Below are positions 53,853 to 62,035 of a stretch of 62,326 nucleotides of DNA, piece by piece (the stretch's first letter is position 1; every line of letters starts with the position of its first letter). This DNA is from Gammaproteobacteria bacterium. GTDB lineage: Bacteria; Pseudomonadota; Gammaproteobacteria; Pseudomonadales; Azotimanducaceae. A program made the position numbers and the translations under genes. The DNA lies in assembly GCA_009846005.1 (NCBI GenBank), contig VXYL01000019.1, positions 1 to 62,326 of the forward strand, given 5' to 3'. The notes beneath the pieces are model-generated. The model was not told where the DNA came from. It saw nothing but the letters and a program-made list of their open reading frames with translations, and did not search any database.

Positions 53853-56176
53853 AGGTCAGCGTCAAGGAACTCGCGGAGTTCGTCCACCGGCGGGGCGACA
53901 TCCACGCCCAAGCGCAGTCGGCGACGCTGGCCCAGGAAGGCATTGCGCGGCAGAAGTCATACCAAGCCGAGCGCGCCGAGACCTACCTTCGCGAACACCG
54001 CGTCGCCGCGTCGTTCGGCGAACTTGCGATCAGCGGTCGCATCGACGGCTGGGATCCCCGCACCCGTGTTGTCGAGGAGATCAAGACGACGCGGACCGAT
54101 CCCAACGAACTGCACGCTCGTGCCGGCGACGTCCACGAGGCCCAGCTTCGGCTCTATGGGTCGATGCTCGTGTTGGCGGACGAGGCGTTGACCGAACTGC
54201 GACTGCGCCTCGTGTACCTCCATCCTGCGAAACCCGACGAGGTCGTATTCGAAGAGACGGCCGAGCGGGCCGACTTGATCGGCTATTTCGAGACGACTTG
54301 CGCGATCTACGCCGCATGGATCGCAGGCTTCCGCGCTAGGGTGCGAGACCGCAATCGGCAGCTTGCCGGGCTTGCCTTTCCGTACGGCGAGTTCCGTGCC
54401 GACCAGCGGCGTGTCGCCAAGCACCTCTACCGGGCATTCCGCGACGGTGCCGATTGGCTTGTGGAGGCGCCTACCGGCTCGGGGAAGACCATGGCCGGCC
54501 TGTTCGCCGCGCTCAAGGCCATTGGACAGGGCGAACTCGACCGCCTCGTATTCCTGACCTCCCGCACCACCGGACAACGGGCCATTGAGGAGGCGCTCAC
54601 CGACGCGGTGGATGGTCTCGAGGCCGATCCGGCCATGACGGCGGTGACGGTTACCGCCAGGGACCGGATCTGCTTTGGCGAAGGGCCATCCTGCAATCGC
54701 ACCGAATGTTCGTTTGCACGGGGCTACTACGAGCGGATGCCGGCGGCGAGACGCCAGCTCCTGCGTCGTCGCCTGATCCGCCGGGACGAAGTCGAATCCG
54801 TCGCCCGGGAACACCGCGTGTGTCCCTTCGAACTGACCCTCGACGTCGCGGCTTGGTCCGATATCGTCGTGTGCGACTACAACTACGTCTTCGACCCCAT
54901 CGTTAGGCTCGCCCGCTTGGAGAATCCTCTGTTTCCGAGGGTCGCCTTGATCGTGGACGAAGCCCACCAGCTTGGGGAGCGCGTTCGCGACATGCTCGGA
55001 TCATGTTTCCACCGCCGTTCGGTGAAGGCGGCGTTGAAGGAGTCGGGCGTGCCCGAACCCCTTGCCCGTGGGTTTCGCGCCATCGACCGGGCGTTTGCCG
55101 GCCTCGGCAGCGATTCCAACGACGACAGCGAGATCCCGAAACCGGCCGCGCTGTTGCGGGCGATCGAGCGGCTGCTTGGTACCGCGCTGGAGGCAGAGGT
55201 CGACGGCGAGCGGTGTCCAGCGGCCGCGTCTGCGGGTTTCGAGGCGTTTCAGTTCGCCCATCTCGCGGAGAACGCCGCCGACGGCACATGCCACTACACC
55301 TCCCGCGGCATCGGTCCGGACATGGTCGTCGAACTCGTCTGCACGATTCCAGGCGAACATATCCGTGCGTGTATGTCGAGATTCCATGGCAGCGCCCGGG
55401 TGTCCGGCTCGCTGACGCCCGCCGCCGTCTTCCAGCAGATTCACGGCGCGTCGAACGCGGACGACGTGCTGATCTCCAACGGATGCTTCCCGCCCGAACA
55501 CTTCGGGGTTTTCGTGGTGACCGACATCTCCACCTACTACCGGGATCGAGAGCGGACGCTTACGGCCGTTGCCAACCTGATCCAGCGGGTCTGTACACAG
55601 ACGACCGGCAACTATCTCGTGGCGTTGCCCTCCTTCGAGTATGCCGACGCCGTGTCAACCGCCGTCGAGGGTGTCGACATCCGATGCCAGCAGGCGGGGA
55701 TGACCCTCGACGAGCGCGAGGCCTTCATCCGCTGGATGTCCGAGCCGAATGCCGGACGGGTCGGCTTCGTGGTCATGGGTGGCGTGTTCGGCGAATCCGT
55801 GGATTTCCGGGACGGAACGCTGGACGGGATCATCGTCGTCGGTGCCGGCCTGCCGCCGCGGAGCCTGAAGCGTGATCTCATCGCGGCCGACGCACAGGCT
55901 GCCGGGCTGGGTGCCGATGGGGACGAAATCGCCTATCGGCAACCGGCGATGACGCGGGTGGTCCAAGCTGCGGGGCGGGTCGTGCGATCCGCGTCGGAAC
56001 GAGGCATCGCGGTGCTTGTCGATCCGCGTTTCTCGAATGCCACCTATCGCGCGTTCCTGCCGTCGCGATGGATGATTCGCAACGTCGCCTCGAACCAGGT
56101 TGCTGACGCGATCGGGGAGTTCTGGTTTGGGCCTCGGGAGACGGCGAATTCGAGGACGCGGGAGGCCGCGTGCTGA
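53849..56176 (+). CDS. Fe-S superfamily 2 helicase (DinG/XPD-like) fused to an N-terminal PD-(D/E)XK nuclease
   Basis: 775 aa from the ATG overlapping the VRR-NUC stop. Residues about 1-130 look like a Cas4/Dna2-type PD-(D/E)XK nuclease (D66 in GRIDGW, E77-I-K79 in EEIKT). Walker A is APTGSGKT (207-214). Four cysteines, C275, C282, C287 and C325, fit the XPD-type 4Fe-4S cluster. The DEAH box is at 370-373 and motif VI is QAAGRVVRSA near the C-terminus. It probably unwinds DNA with 5'-3' polarity and works with the coupled nuclease in repair. Confidence 0.87.
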   Translation: MKVSVKELAEFVHRRGDIHAQAQSATLAQEGIARQKSYQAERAETYLREHRVAASFGELAISGRIDGWDPRTRVVEEIKTTRTDPNELHARAGDVHEAQLRLYGSMLVLADEALTELRLRLVYLHPAKPDEVVFEETAERADLIGYFETTCAIYAAWIAGFRARVRDRNRQLAGLAFPYGEFRADQRRVAKHLYRAFRDGADWLVEAPTGSGKTMAGLFAALKAIGQGELDRLVFLTSRTTGQRAIEEALTDAVDGLEADPAMTAVTVTARDRICFGEGPSCNRTECSFARGYYERMPAARRQLLRRRLIRRDEVESVAREHRVCPFELTLDVAAWSDIVVCDYNYVFDPIVRLARLENPLFPRVALIVDEAHQLGERVRDMLGSCFHRRSVKAALKESGVPEPLARGFRAIDRAFAGLGSDSNDDSEIPKPAALLRAIERLLGTALEAEVDGERCPAAASAGFEAFQFAHLAENAADGTCHYTSRGIGPDMVVELVCTIPGEHIRACMSRFHGSARVSGSLTPAAVFQQIHGASNADDVLISNGCFPPEHFGVFVVTDISTYYRDRERTLTAVANLIQRVCTQTTGNYLVALPSFEYADAVSTAVEGVDIRCQQAGMTLDEREAFIRWMSEPNAGRVGFVVMGGVFGESVDFRDGTLDGIIVVGAGLPPRSLKRDLIAADAQAAGLGADGDEIAYRQPAMTRVVQAAGRVVRSASERGIAVLVDPRFSNATYRAFLPSRWMIRNVASNQVADAIGEFWFGPRETANSRTREAAC

Positions 56177-56240
56177 CCAATCGACCCCTTGTCGCCGACG
56201 CCACTGTGGTATGGTCGCGCGGTTACGAGGGGGACTTCGC

Positions 56241-57146
56241 ATGCATTTGATTCGAACTACATCGGCCCTGCTGACCGGTGGCTTGGCAATTGCCGCCTGG
56301 ACCGGCTTGGCCGAGGAAGATGCTGCCGGTGGCTACGTGGCACCACGCGGACCCGGTGGCGTCAACCCGGATCTGAACGGTGTCTGGCAGGCGATGAACG
56401 AGGCCAACTACGACATCGAGCGGCATCTGGCCCGGGCGTCCATGGGGTTGCGGGATGGACCCGAAGGCCCGGTGCCCGACTTGGCGACACTGTACCTGGG
56501 TGCGGTCGCCTCGGTACCGCCGAGCCTCGGTGTCGTCGAGGGGGGCAAGATCCCCTACAAGCCCGAAGCGCTTGCCAAGCGCGACGAGAACCGCCGCGCA
56601 TGGGCGCACCGCGATCCCGAGATCAAGTGCTACCTGCCCGGTGTGCCGCGGGCGACCTACATGCCGCAGCCGTTCCAGATCCTGCAGGGCGAAAAGGAAA
56701 TCGAGATCGTCTACCAGTACGCCGGGGCGGTGCGCAACATCTACAGTGAGGATCCGGGTCCCGCCCCCGTCGACTCGTGGATGGGACAGTCCGTGGCCAG
56801 TTGGGACGGCGACACGCTGGTGCTCACCGTTACTGCCCAGAACGACCAGACCTGGTTCGACCGTGCCGGCAATCATCACAGCAACCAGATGACGGTGGTC
56901 GAGCGTTACACGCCGACGAGTCCGAACCACCTGTACTACGAGGCGACCATCGACGATCCGGAGACCTTTACGCAGCCGTGGAAGATCAGCATGCCGCTGT
57001 ATCGGCGCATGGAGCCGAATGCCATGATCCTCGACTTCAAGTGCGTGGAGTTCGTCGAGGAGTTGATCTACGGCGAATACCGGCGCGAGCCTCTTCCGAG
57101 GTTCCCGCTGCCGGATCCTTCGGTTGAATCGACCGAGTCGGAATAG
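56241..57146 (+). CDS. secreted protein of unknown function, GDTLVV-motif family (paralogue 2)
   Basis: 301 aa from the ATG at 56241. A signal peptide is visible (about residues 1-24). It shares the module GQSVASWDGDTLVLTVTAQ with the family, followed by MTVVERYTP and YYEATIDDPETFTQPW. Near the N-terminus it has the PDLNGVWQAMNEANYDI motif. It is shorter than the other two paralogues and lacks their acidic loop. Function is unknown, probably periplasmic. It lies 64 bp after the helicase gene and starts the module of five. Confidence 0.75.
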   Translation: MHLIRTTSALLTGGLAIAAWTGLAEEDAAGGYVAPRGPGGVNPDLNGVWQAMNEANYDIERHLARASMGLRDGPEGPVPDLATLYLGAVASVPPSLGVVEGGKIPYKPEALAKRDENRRAWAHRDPEIKCYLPGVPRATYMPQPFQILQGEKEIEIVYQYAGAVRNIYSEDPGPAPVDSWMGQSVASWDGDTLVLTVTAQNDQTWFDRAGNHHSNQMTVVERYTPTSPNHLYYEATIDDPETFTQPWKISMPLYRRMEPNAMILDFKCVEFVEELIYGEYRREPLPRFPLPDPSVESTESE

Positions 57147-57185
57147 TGTCCATCGGGCCCAAGAGACGGGTTCAAAGGAGGGACA

Positions 57186-58304
57186 ATGAGAACTGAACGA
57201 ACCGGCACCCACAGGCCGGGCCACTTCAGGCTGATCACTTGGATTCAGCTCGCCTTTGCGGTGGCGGCAGTGGTGTTGATCGTGTACGCGGCGGATATCG
57301 CATGGGGCGACATCCCACGGCTTTCGGACGGCAAGCCGGACCTGTCGGGCTACTACGACACGGCGACGATCACGCCGTTCGAACGGCGTGGCAGCAGCGA
57401 GGAATTCCTGTCCGCGGAACAAGCGGAACAGAATGCCCGCCGTACTGCGCTGGGACTGGCGGCGGGGTCGGCGAACCAGGATCCCGACCGGGAGGCACCG
57501 CCGGTGGGCGGCGACGGGTCGGGCGGTGCCGCCGGAAACGTCGGCGGCTACGATTCGTTCTGGGTCGATCCGGGGGAGAACAACTTCAAGATCGACGGCA
57601 AGTACCCGACCTCGATCATCATCGACCCGCCCAGTGGTCGCCTGCCAGAGGTCACGGAGGCCGCGCGGGAGCGGCGCCGCGCCGCATTCCGCCTGGGCGG
57701 CGACTACGGTCGGCGCAACGACGGGACGGCGTGGTGGTATCCCGGTCCGGGTCCCTACGACAACCCGGAGGTCCGTCCGTATCCCGACCGCTGCCTGTCC
57801 GGATTCGGCAGTACCGCAGGGCCGCCGATGCTGTCGACGCTCTACAACAACCACAAGCGCATCGTGCAGACGCCGGGCCATGTGATGATTCTCACGGAGA
57901 TGGTCCACGACGCGCGCATCGTGCGGATGAACGGCGAGCACGCCCCGGACGACGTGCGGCGCTGGTTCGGCGATTCCATCGGCTGGTGGGAGGACGACAC
58001 GCTGGTCGTCGAGACGACCAACTTCACCGACCGTCCGAATTTCGCCCGAGGTACACGTGACATGCGGGTCGTGGAGCGGTTCAGCCGTCTCGACGAGGAC
58101 ACGGTGCTGTACAACTTCACGGTCGAGGATCCGAACGTCTGGGAGCGTCCCTTTACGGGCCAGTACGCTTGGCAGCAGACCGACGAGCCGGTCTACGAGT
58201 ACGCCTGCCACGAGGGTAACTACTCGATGTTCGGAATCCTCGGCGGCGCGCGCCGGATGGAACGGGAAGCAATGGAAAAGGCCGCGGCAGACAGCGGCGA
58301 TTGA
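57186..58304 (+). CDS. secreted or anchored protein of unknown function, GDTLVV-motif family (paralogue 3)
   Basis: 372 aa; the start has AAAGGAGGGACA upstream. A hydrophobic helix at about 19-36 after a basic region is a signal peptide or anchor. The body repeats the features of the 28.7-kb paralogue: GKPDLSGYYDTATITPF, SIIIDPPSGRLPEV, HVMILTEMVHDARIVRMN, GDSIGWWEDDTLVVETTNF and YEYACHEGNYSMFG. The acidic and aromatic residues in the last motifs are nearly unchanged between the two, which suggests an active or binding site. Function is unknown. Confidence 0.78.
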   Translation: MRTERTGTHRPGHFRLITWIQLAFAVAAVVLIVYAADIAWGDIPRLSDGKPDLSGYYDTATITPFERRGSSEEFLSAEQAEQNARRTALGLAAGSANQDPDREAPPVGGDGSGGAAGNVGGYDSFWVDPGENNFKIDGKYPTSIIIDPPSGRLPEVTEAARERRRAAFRLGGDYGRRNDGTAWWYPGPGPYDNPEVRPYPDRCLSGFGSTAGPPMLSTLYNNHKRIVQTPGHVMILTEMVHDARIVRMNGEHAPDDVRRWFGDSIGWWEDDTLVVETTNFTDRPNFARGTRDMRVVERFSRLDEDTVLYNFTVEDPNVWERPFTGQYAWQQTDEPVYEYACHEGNYSMFGILGGARRMEREAMEKAAADSGD

Positions 58305-58316
58305 GGAGTCATCGGA

Positions 58317-58814
58317 ATGAATAACCTGAAACGAACCTGCGTGGCCGCCCTTTGCGCTGTGCCGGTGTTGGTCGGCGTCAAGGCGTCCGCTCATCATGCG
58401 TTCGGTGCGGAGTTCGACCCCAACCGGCCGCTGATCCTCCGTGGCCCGGTGGTCAAGATCGAGTGGACCAATCCCCATGCCTGGTTCCACATCGAACATA
58501 CCAACGAGGACGGTACGAAAACCGTGTGGATGGTGGAAGCCGGGACACCGAATACGCTGCTTCGGCGTGGCATCCATCGCAACTCCGTACCCATCGGTAC
58601 GCAGGTGGTTGTCGACGGCTACCAGTCGAAGGACCTCTCCATGCGCGCCAACGGCCGCAACATGACCTTCGCCAACGGCCAGACGATGTTCATGGGATCG
58701 AGCGGCACCGGTGCTCCCCGGGACGGTGCGGACCCGACCGAAGGGGCGACCGCCGACGAACAGAAGAAGCTGGACGCAGCCAAGGAAGCGGATTCGGAAA
58801 AGGAAAAAGAGTAG
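58317..58814 (+). CDS. DUF6152-family secreted protein
   Basis: 165 aa with a signal peptide ending near ASA, then the family start SAHHAFGAEFDPNRP. A small beta-barrel-like domain follows (GPVVKIEWTNPHAWFHIE, then VDGYQSKDLSMRANGRNMTF), and a charged tail (KKLDAAKEADSEKEKE) ends the protein. The histidine pair and NPHAWF are family hallmarks. Function is unknown. It is 12 bp after paralogue 3. Confidence 0.8.
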   Translation: MNNLKRTCVAALCAVPVLVGVKASAHHAFGAEFDPNRPLILRGPVVKIEWTNPHAWFHIEHTNEDGTKTVWMVEAGTPNTLLRRGIHRNSVPIGTQVVVDGYQSKDLSMRANGRNMTFANGQTMFMGSSGTGAPRDGADPTEGATADEQKKLDAAKEADSEKEKE

Positions 58815-58862
58815 CTTACAAGCTAGTCTTGCACTGATTCCTCACAACGGCGGCGTAGCCCG

Positions 58863-59444
58863 ATGGACTCGCGCTATGTGCCGTCGCTGCTGCATTCCTT
58901 TACGCAGTGGCTAGACAGCCATGCTTGGAGTACGGCGCTTCACGAGTCGCTATGGGTGTGGCCGCTGGTCGAATCGACCCATGTGCTAACCGTCAGCCTG
59001 TTCGTGGGCGTATTGGTCATGGTCGACCTGCGCCTTCTGGGTTTCGCATTCAAGGACACGCCTGTGTCGGTGATGACGGCCCGCGTGCTGCCTTGGTCGA
59101 TCGGCGGATTCTGTTTGATGGTGGTAACCGGATTGCTGCTGTTCTACGCCAATCCCGTTCACCTCGCACACAACGTTTGGTTCCGCCTTAAGGTCATCCT
59201 GCTCGTCATGGCCGCCGTGAACGCGTGGGCATTCCACCGACGTGTCTCCCGCGACCGAGCACGTTGGGATAGCCAACCGCGACCGCCGGTGTCGGTGCGG
59301 TTGGTGGCCGCTACCTCCGTGTCGGTCTGGGCCGGCGTCATCCTCGCCGGGCGGATGATCGCCTACAACTGGTTCGAGTGTGGGCGGGACCAGTCGGCGT
59401 TCATCCTCTGGGCCGCGGGTTGCGCGGTGGACGTGACCTCGTGA
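58863..59444 (+). CDS. DUF6644-family membrane protein (copy 1)
   Basis: 193 aa with about five membrane helices. The conserved block is ESLWVWPLVESTHVLTVSLFVGVLVMVDLRLLGFAF, followed by WFRLKVILLVMAAVNAWAFH. Histidines in predicted helices could bind haem, but this is only inference. It overlaps copy 2 by GTGA. Confidence 0.75.
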   Translation: MDSRYVPSLLHSFTQWLDSHAWSTALHESLWVWPLVESTHVLTVSLFVGVLVMVDLRLLGFAFKDTPVSVMTARVLPWSIGGFCLMVVTGLLLFYANPVHLAHNVWFRLKVILLVMAAVNAWAFHRRVSRDRARWDSQPRPPVSVRLVAATSVSVWAGVILAGRMIAYNWFECGRDQSAFILWAAGCAVDVTS

Positions 59445-60061
59445 ACGCGTCCGCCGCAAACTGGCCGGCACTCGTCGGCCGCTGGATCGTCGAACATCGA
59501 TGCGCGCTGGGCAGCGTCGTCCTAGTAGCGGTCCTCTGGTGGCTGCTGTTGCCGTGGAAGTCGAATGCCGCTACTTGGTGCGAAGCCTTCGGATTGGCCG
59601 ACTTCTACCGCGAGATAGGAGACGGTGGGATCGGACGGGCCATCGGCGAGTCGCTTTGGTTGTTCCCGGTCATCGAGGTCGTACATCTGTTCGGCTTGGC
59701 GGTGCTCGGCGGCTCGGTGATCGTCATGGACCTTCGTCTGCTCGGCGTGGGCCTCAAGAACGCCCCGCCTGCAAGGGTGCTGGCCAACACCCGGCCGTGG
59801 TTCTTCGTGGGCCTGGTGGTGATGATCGCGACAGGCGTGCCGCTTTTTCTGTCCGAGACCACCAAGTGCTGCTTCAATCATTCGTTCGAGGTGAAGATCA
59901 CCGCGCTGTTCCTGGCGGTTCCGTACACGCTCGCCGTGAGAAACCGCGTCGCGGTCCGGGACGGTGTTTCGACGTGCGCGTTGCAGGGCGCTGCGGTCCT
60001 GTCCCTCGGACTCTGGTTTACGGTTGCGGCGGCAGGGCGCTGGATCGGCTTTTCGGGTTAG
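59441..60061 (+). CDS. DUF6644-family membrane protein (copy 2)
   Basis: 206 aa from the GTG overlapping copy 1. It has the same block, ESLWLFPVIEVVHLFGLAVLGGSVIVMDLRLLGVGL, then FEVKITALFLAVPYTLAVR. The glutamate and histidine in the first block and the DLRLLG loop are shared with copy 1. Two copies in a row suggest a heteromeric membrane complex. Function is unknown. Confidence 0.75.
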   Translation: MNASAANWPALVGRWIVEHRCALGSVVLVAVLWWLLLPWKSNAATWCEAFGLADFYREIGDGGIGRAIGESLWLFPVIEVVHLFGLAVLGGSVIVMDLRLLGVGLKNAPPARVLANTRPWFFVGLVVMIATGVPLFLSETTKCCFNHSFEVKITALFLAVPYTLAVRNRVAVRDGVSTCALQGAAVLSLGLWFTVAAAGRWIGFSG

Positions 60062-60078
60062 AGGTCGTGGGATGCGAA

Positions 60079-60102
60079 GGGCACGGGCTTGTCCCGTCCC
60101 GT
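60079..60102. repeat. dispersed intergenic palindrome, GGGACGGGC type
   Basis: GGGCACGGGCTTGTCCCGTC forms a hairpin between the DUF6644 genes and the convergent amidase gene. It matches the elements at 27480 and 37532 with a few changes. Confidence 0.4.
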
Positions 60103-60112
60103 AATCCCGGCC

Positions 60113-61513
60113 CTACGAGATCGGTCGTCGATCTGCCCACGGTCGAGCCCGTTCGAATGTCGCGGCCGCCCGTAGCACGAGGTGGTCGGCAGCGCGTCGG
60201 CCCACGATCTGCAGGCCGACGGGCAGTCCGTCCGATGTGAACCCGCAGGGCACGCTCGCCGCAGGTAGGCCGGCCATGTTGAACGGATAGCAGAACTCCG
60301 ACCAACTCAACCAATCCCACGGGTGTTGCGGCCAGTGGGCGGGTTGGAGGCGGTCGGCCGGGAACGCGGCGACCGACGCGGACGGCGTCAGCAGAAGATC
60401 CCAATCCGCCATGAAGCGGTGCATCTGCTCGACGTAGGCAAGCTTCTTGGCCCGCATGGCGAGGTAGGTCTCGGCGGCGTGTCCGCAGCCGGCGCGGATG
60501 CAGGCGACGAGACCGGGATCCATTTCCGCCTCCCATTCGTCAAGGTGGACAGCGAGGGGAGATTCGTGGACCGCCCAGAAGAAGCGACCGATCTCCGGTC
60601 CTTCGGGACCCCAGGAAGGCGTGACGACATCAACCTTGCAGTCGAAGGCTTCGAAGAGCCCCACGGCTGACTCGACCAAGTCGGCGACCTCGGGGTCGAC
60701 CCTCGCATGGCCGAGGTCGGGACTGAAGGCGATCTTCGCCTTGGCCACGTCGATATCCAAGTCGGCAAGAAAGTCGGCGCGCGAGCCGATGAGACTGGTG
60801 TGGTCGAACGGGTGAGGACCGGCGGTTGCGTTCAGGAACAGGGCGGTATCGGCGACCGTGCGCGCAATCGGGCCGACGTGCGAGACCTGGTCGTTGTTTC
60901 GAACCGGGACATGCGGGACCAAACCCCACGTGGGCTTGAACCCTAGGACGCCGCAGAAATGCGACGGCATTCGAATCGATCCGGCGCCATCGGAGCCTTG
61001 ATGCAATGGACCGAAACCCGCCGCAGCTGCCGCACCGGCACCGGCCGAGGATGCGCCCGCGTTGAAGCCGTGTTTCCACGGGTTGTGGGTGATCCCGGTA
61101 AGGGGGCTGCGGCTGACCCCGCACCAGCCGAACTCGGAGGTCGTGGTCTTGCCGAGAATCACGGCACCTGCGGCCTTTAGACGAGCGGCCACCGGACAGT
61201 CGGTGTCGCTGATCGTTCCGGCTTTGCAGCGTGAACCCTGTTCGAAGGGATGCCCCTTGAGTTCGTGCAGGTCCTTGATGGTGACCGGTACGCCGTGCAG
61301 TGGCCCGAGTGGCGTACCGTCCATGACTTGCCGCTCAGCCTGTTTGGCCGTGTCGAGGGCTAGGTCACCGTCCAGGTGGGAGAAAGCGTTGACGCGACCG
61401 TTGTGTTCGTCGACCCGCTTGAGGAGCGCTTGGGCAAGTTCGACGGGGGAGAGTTCCTTGCACGCGATGCGCGCCGACAGGTCGACGGCCGAAGCGAAAC
61501 CGAGTTCGTTCAC
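60113..61513 (-). CDS. amidase-signature-family hydrolase
   Basis: 466 aa. The Ser-cis-Ser-Lys site is visible: the lysine in VTIKDLHELKG, the cis serine in NAGASSAGAG and the nucleophile in GSDGAGSIRMPS. The length and overall pattern fit the AMS family. It hydrolyses an amide, possibly an aryl or aliphatic amide; GatA is excluded by lack of other Gat genes and sequence differences. It is a single gene. Confidence 0.85.
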   Translation of the reverse strand: MNELGFASAVDLSARIACKELSPVELAQALLKRVDEHNGRVNAFSHLDGDLALDTAKQAERQVMDGTPLGPLHGVPVTIKDLHELKGHPFEQGSRCKAGTISDTDCPVAARLKAAGAVILGKTTTSEFGWCGVSRSPLTGITHNPWKHGFNAGASSAGAGAAAAAGFGPLHQGSDGAGSIRMPSHFCGVLGFKPTWGLVPHVPVRNNDQVSHVGPIARTVADTALFLNATAGPHPFDHTSLIGSRADFLADLDIDVAKAKIAFSPDLGHARVDPEVADLVESAVGLFEAFDCKVDVVTPSWGPEGPEIGRFFWAVHESPLAVHLDEWEAEMDPGLVACIRAGCGHAAETYLAMRAKKLAYVEQMHRFMADWDLLLTPSASVAAFPADRLQPAHWPQHPWDWLSWSEFCYPFNMAGLPAASVPCGFTSDGLPVGLQIVGRRAADHLVLRAAATFERARPWADRRPIS

Positions 61514-61552
61514 CCTGATGGTGGCGTCATCCCCGCCTGGGGAACATTCGGA

Positions 61553-61813
61553 TCAACCGGATGCTGATGCACCGTGCGGTCTCTCGAGGTTCGAGATCTC
61601 GCGGTCAAGCTGGAACTTCGGATCGGTGACAATGGCTTCCAGGGCCCGCACTCGCTCTTCTAGGTTCCCGGAACTCTCCAGCCCGGCAAGGCGTGCTTCG
61701 AGTCGCAGGACGTCGGCCTTTGATGTCCGAGACTTCGACTTCGCATAGACGCGGTACGCCTCCAACAGGCACCCGAATATCACGGCAACGGCCAAGAAAC
61801 CCCATAGTCCCAT
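61553..61813 (-). CDS. PspB-like small membrane protein
   Basis: 86 aa. An N-terminal helix (about 3-22) is followed by a short coiled coil (about 35-75) with the LEERVRALEAIVTDPKFQL block that resembles PspB of the phage-shock response. No pspA, pspC or pspF is next to it. It may have a function independent of the Psp system. Confidence 0.65.
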   Translation of the reverse strand: MGLWGFLAVAVIFGCLLEAYRVYAKSKSRTSKADVLRLEARLAGLESSGNLEERVRALEAIVTDPKFQLDREISNLERPHGASASG

Positions 61814-62035
61814 CCGCGGGTTCTCCCTTCAACGACAATGGGAACTATAGAGCAACACGCATGCCAATGTGGGCGGAGCATCGCAAGTTATTGATTCCGC
61901 TAAGGTGGACCACTGAGTCCCGAAGTCCCGCCCGGGGCATCCATCGCGGATTTGACCAATGTTTGAGGGAATGGCCCGGCAAGCGGGCAACGGTCAGGCC
62001 ACCGTGTCGCAGGGCCAACGCCGTCATCGACGAAC
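61814..62035. other. 222-bp gap without recognised gene
   Basis: No convincing frame, tRNA or hairpin was found. It must hold the promoter of the PspB-like gene and the 3' end of the coiled-coil gene. Confidence 0.4.
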
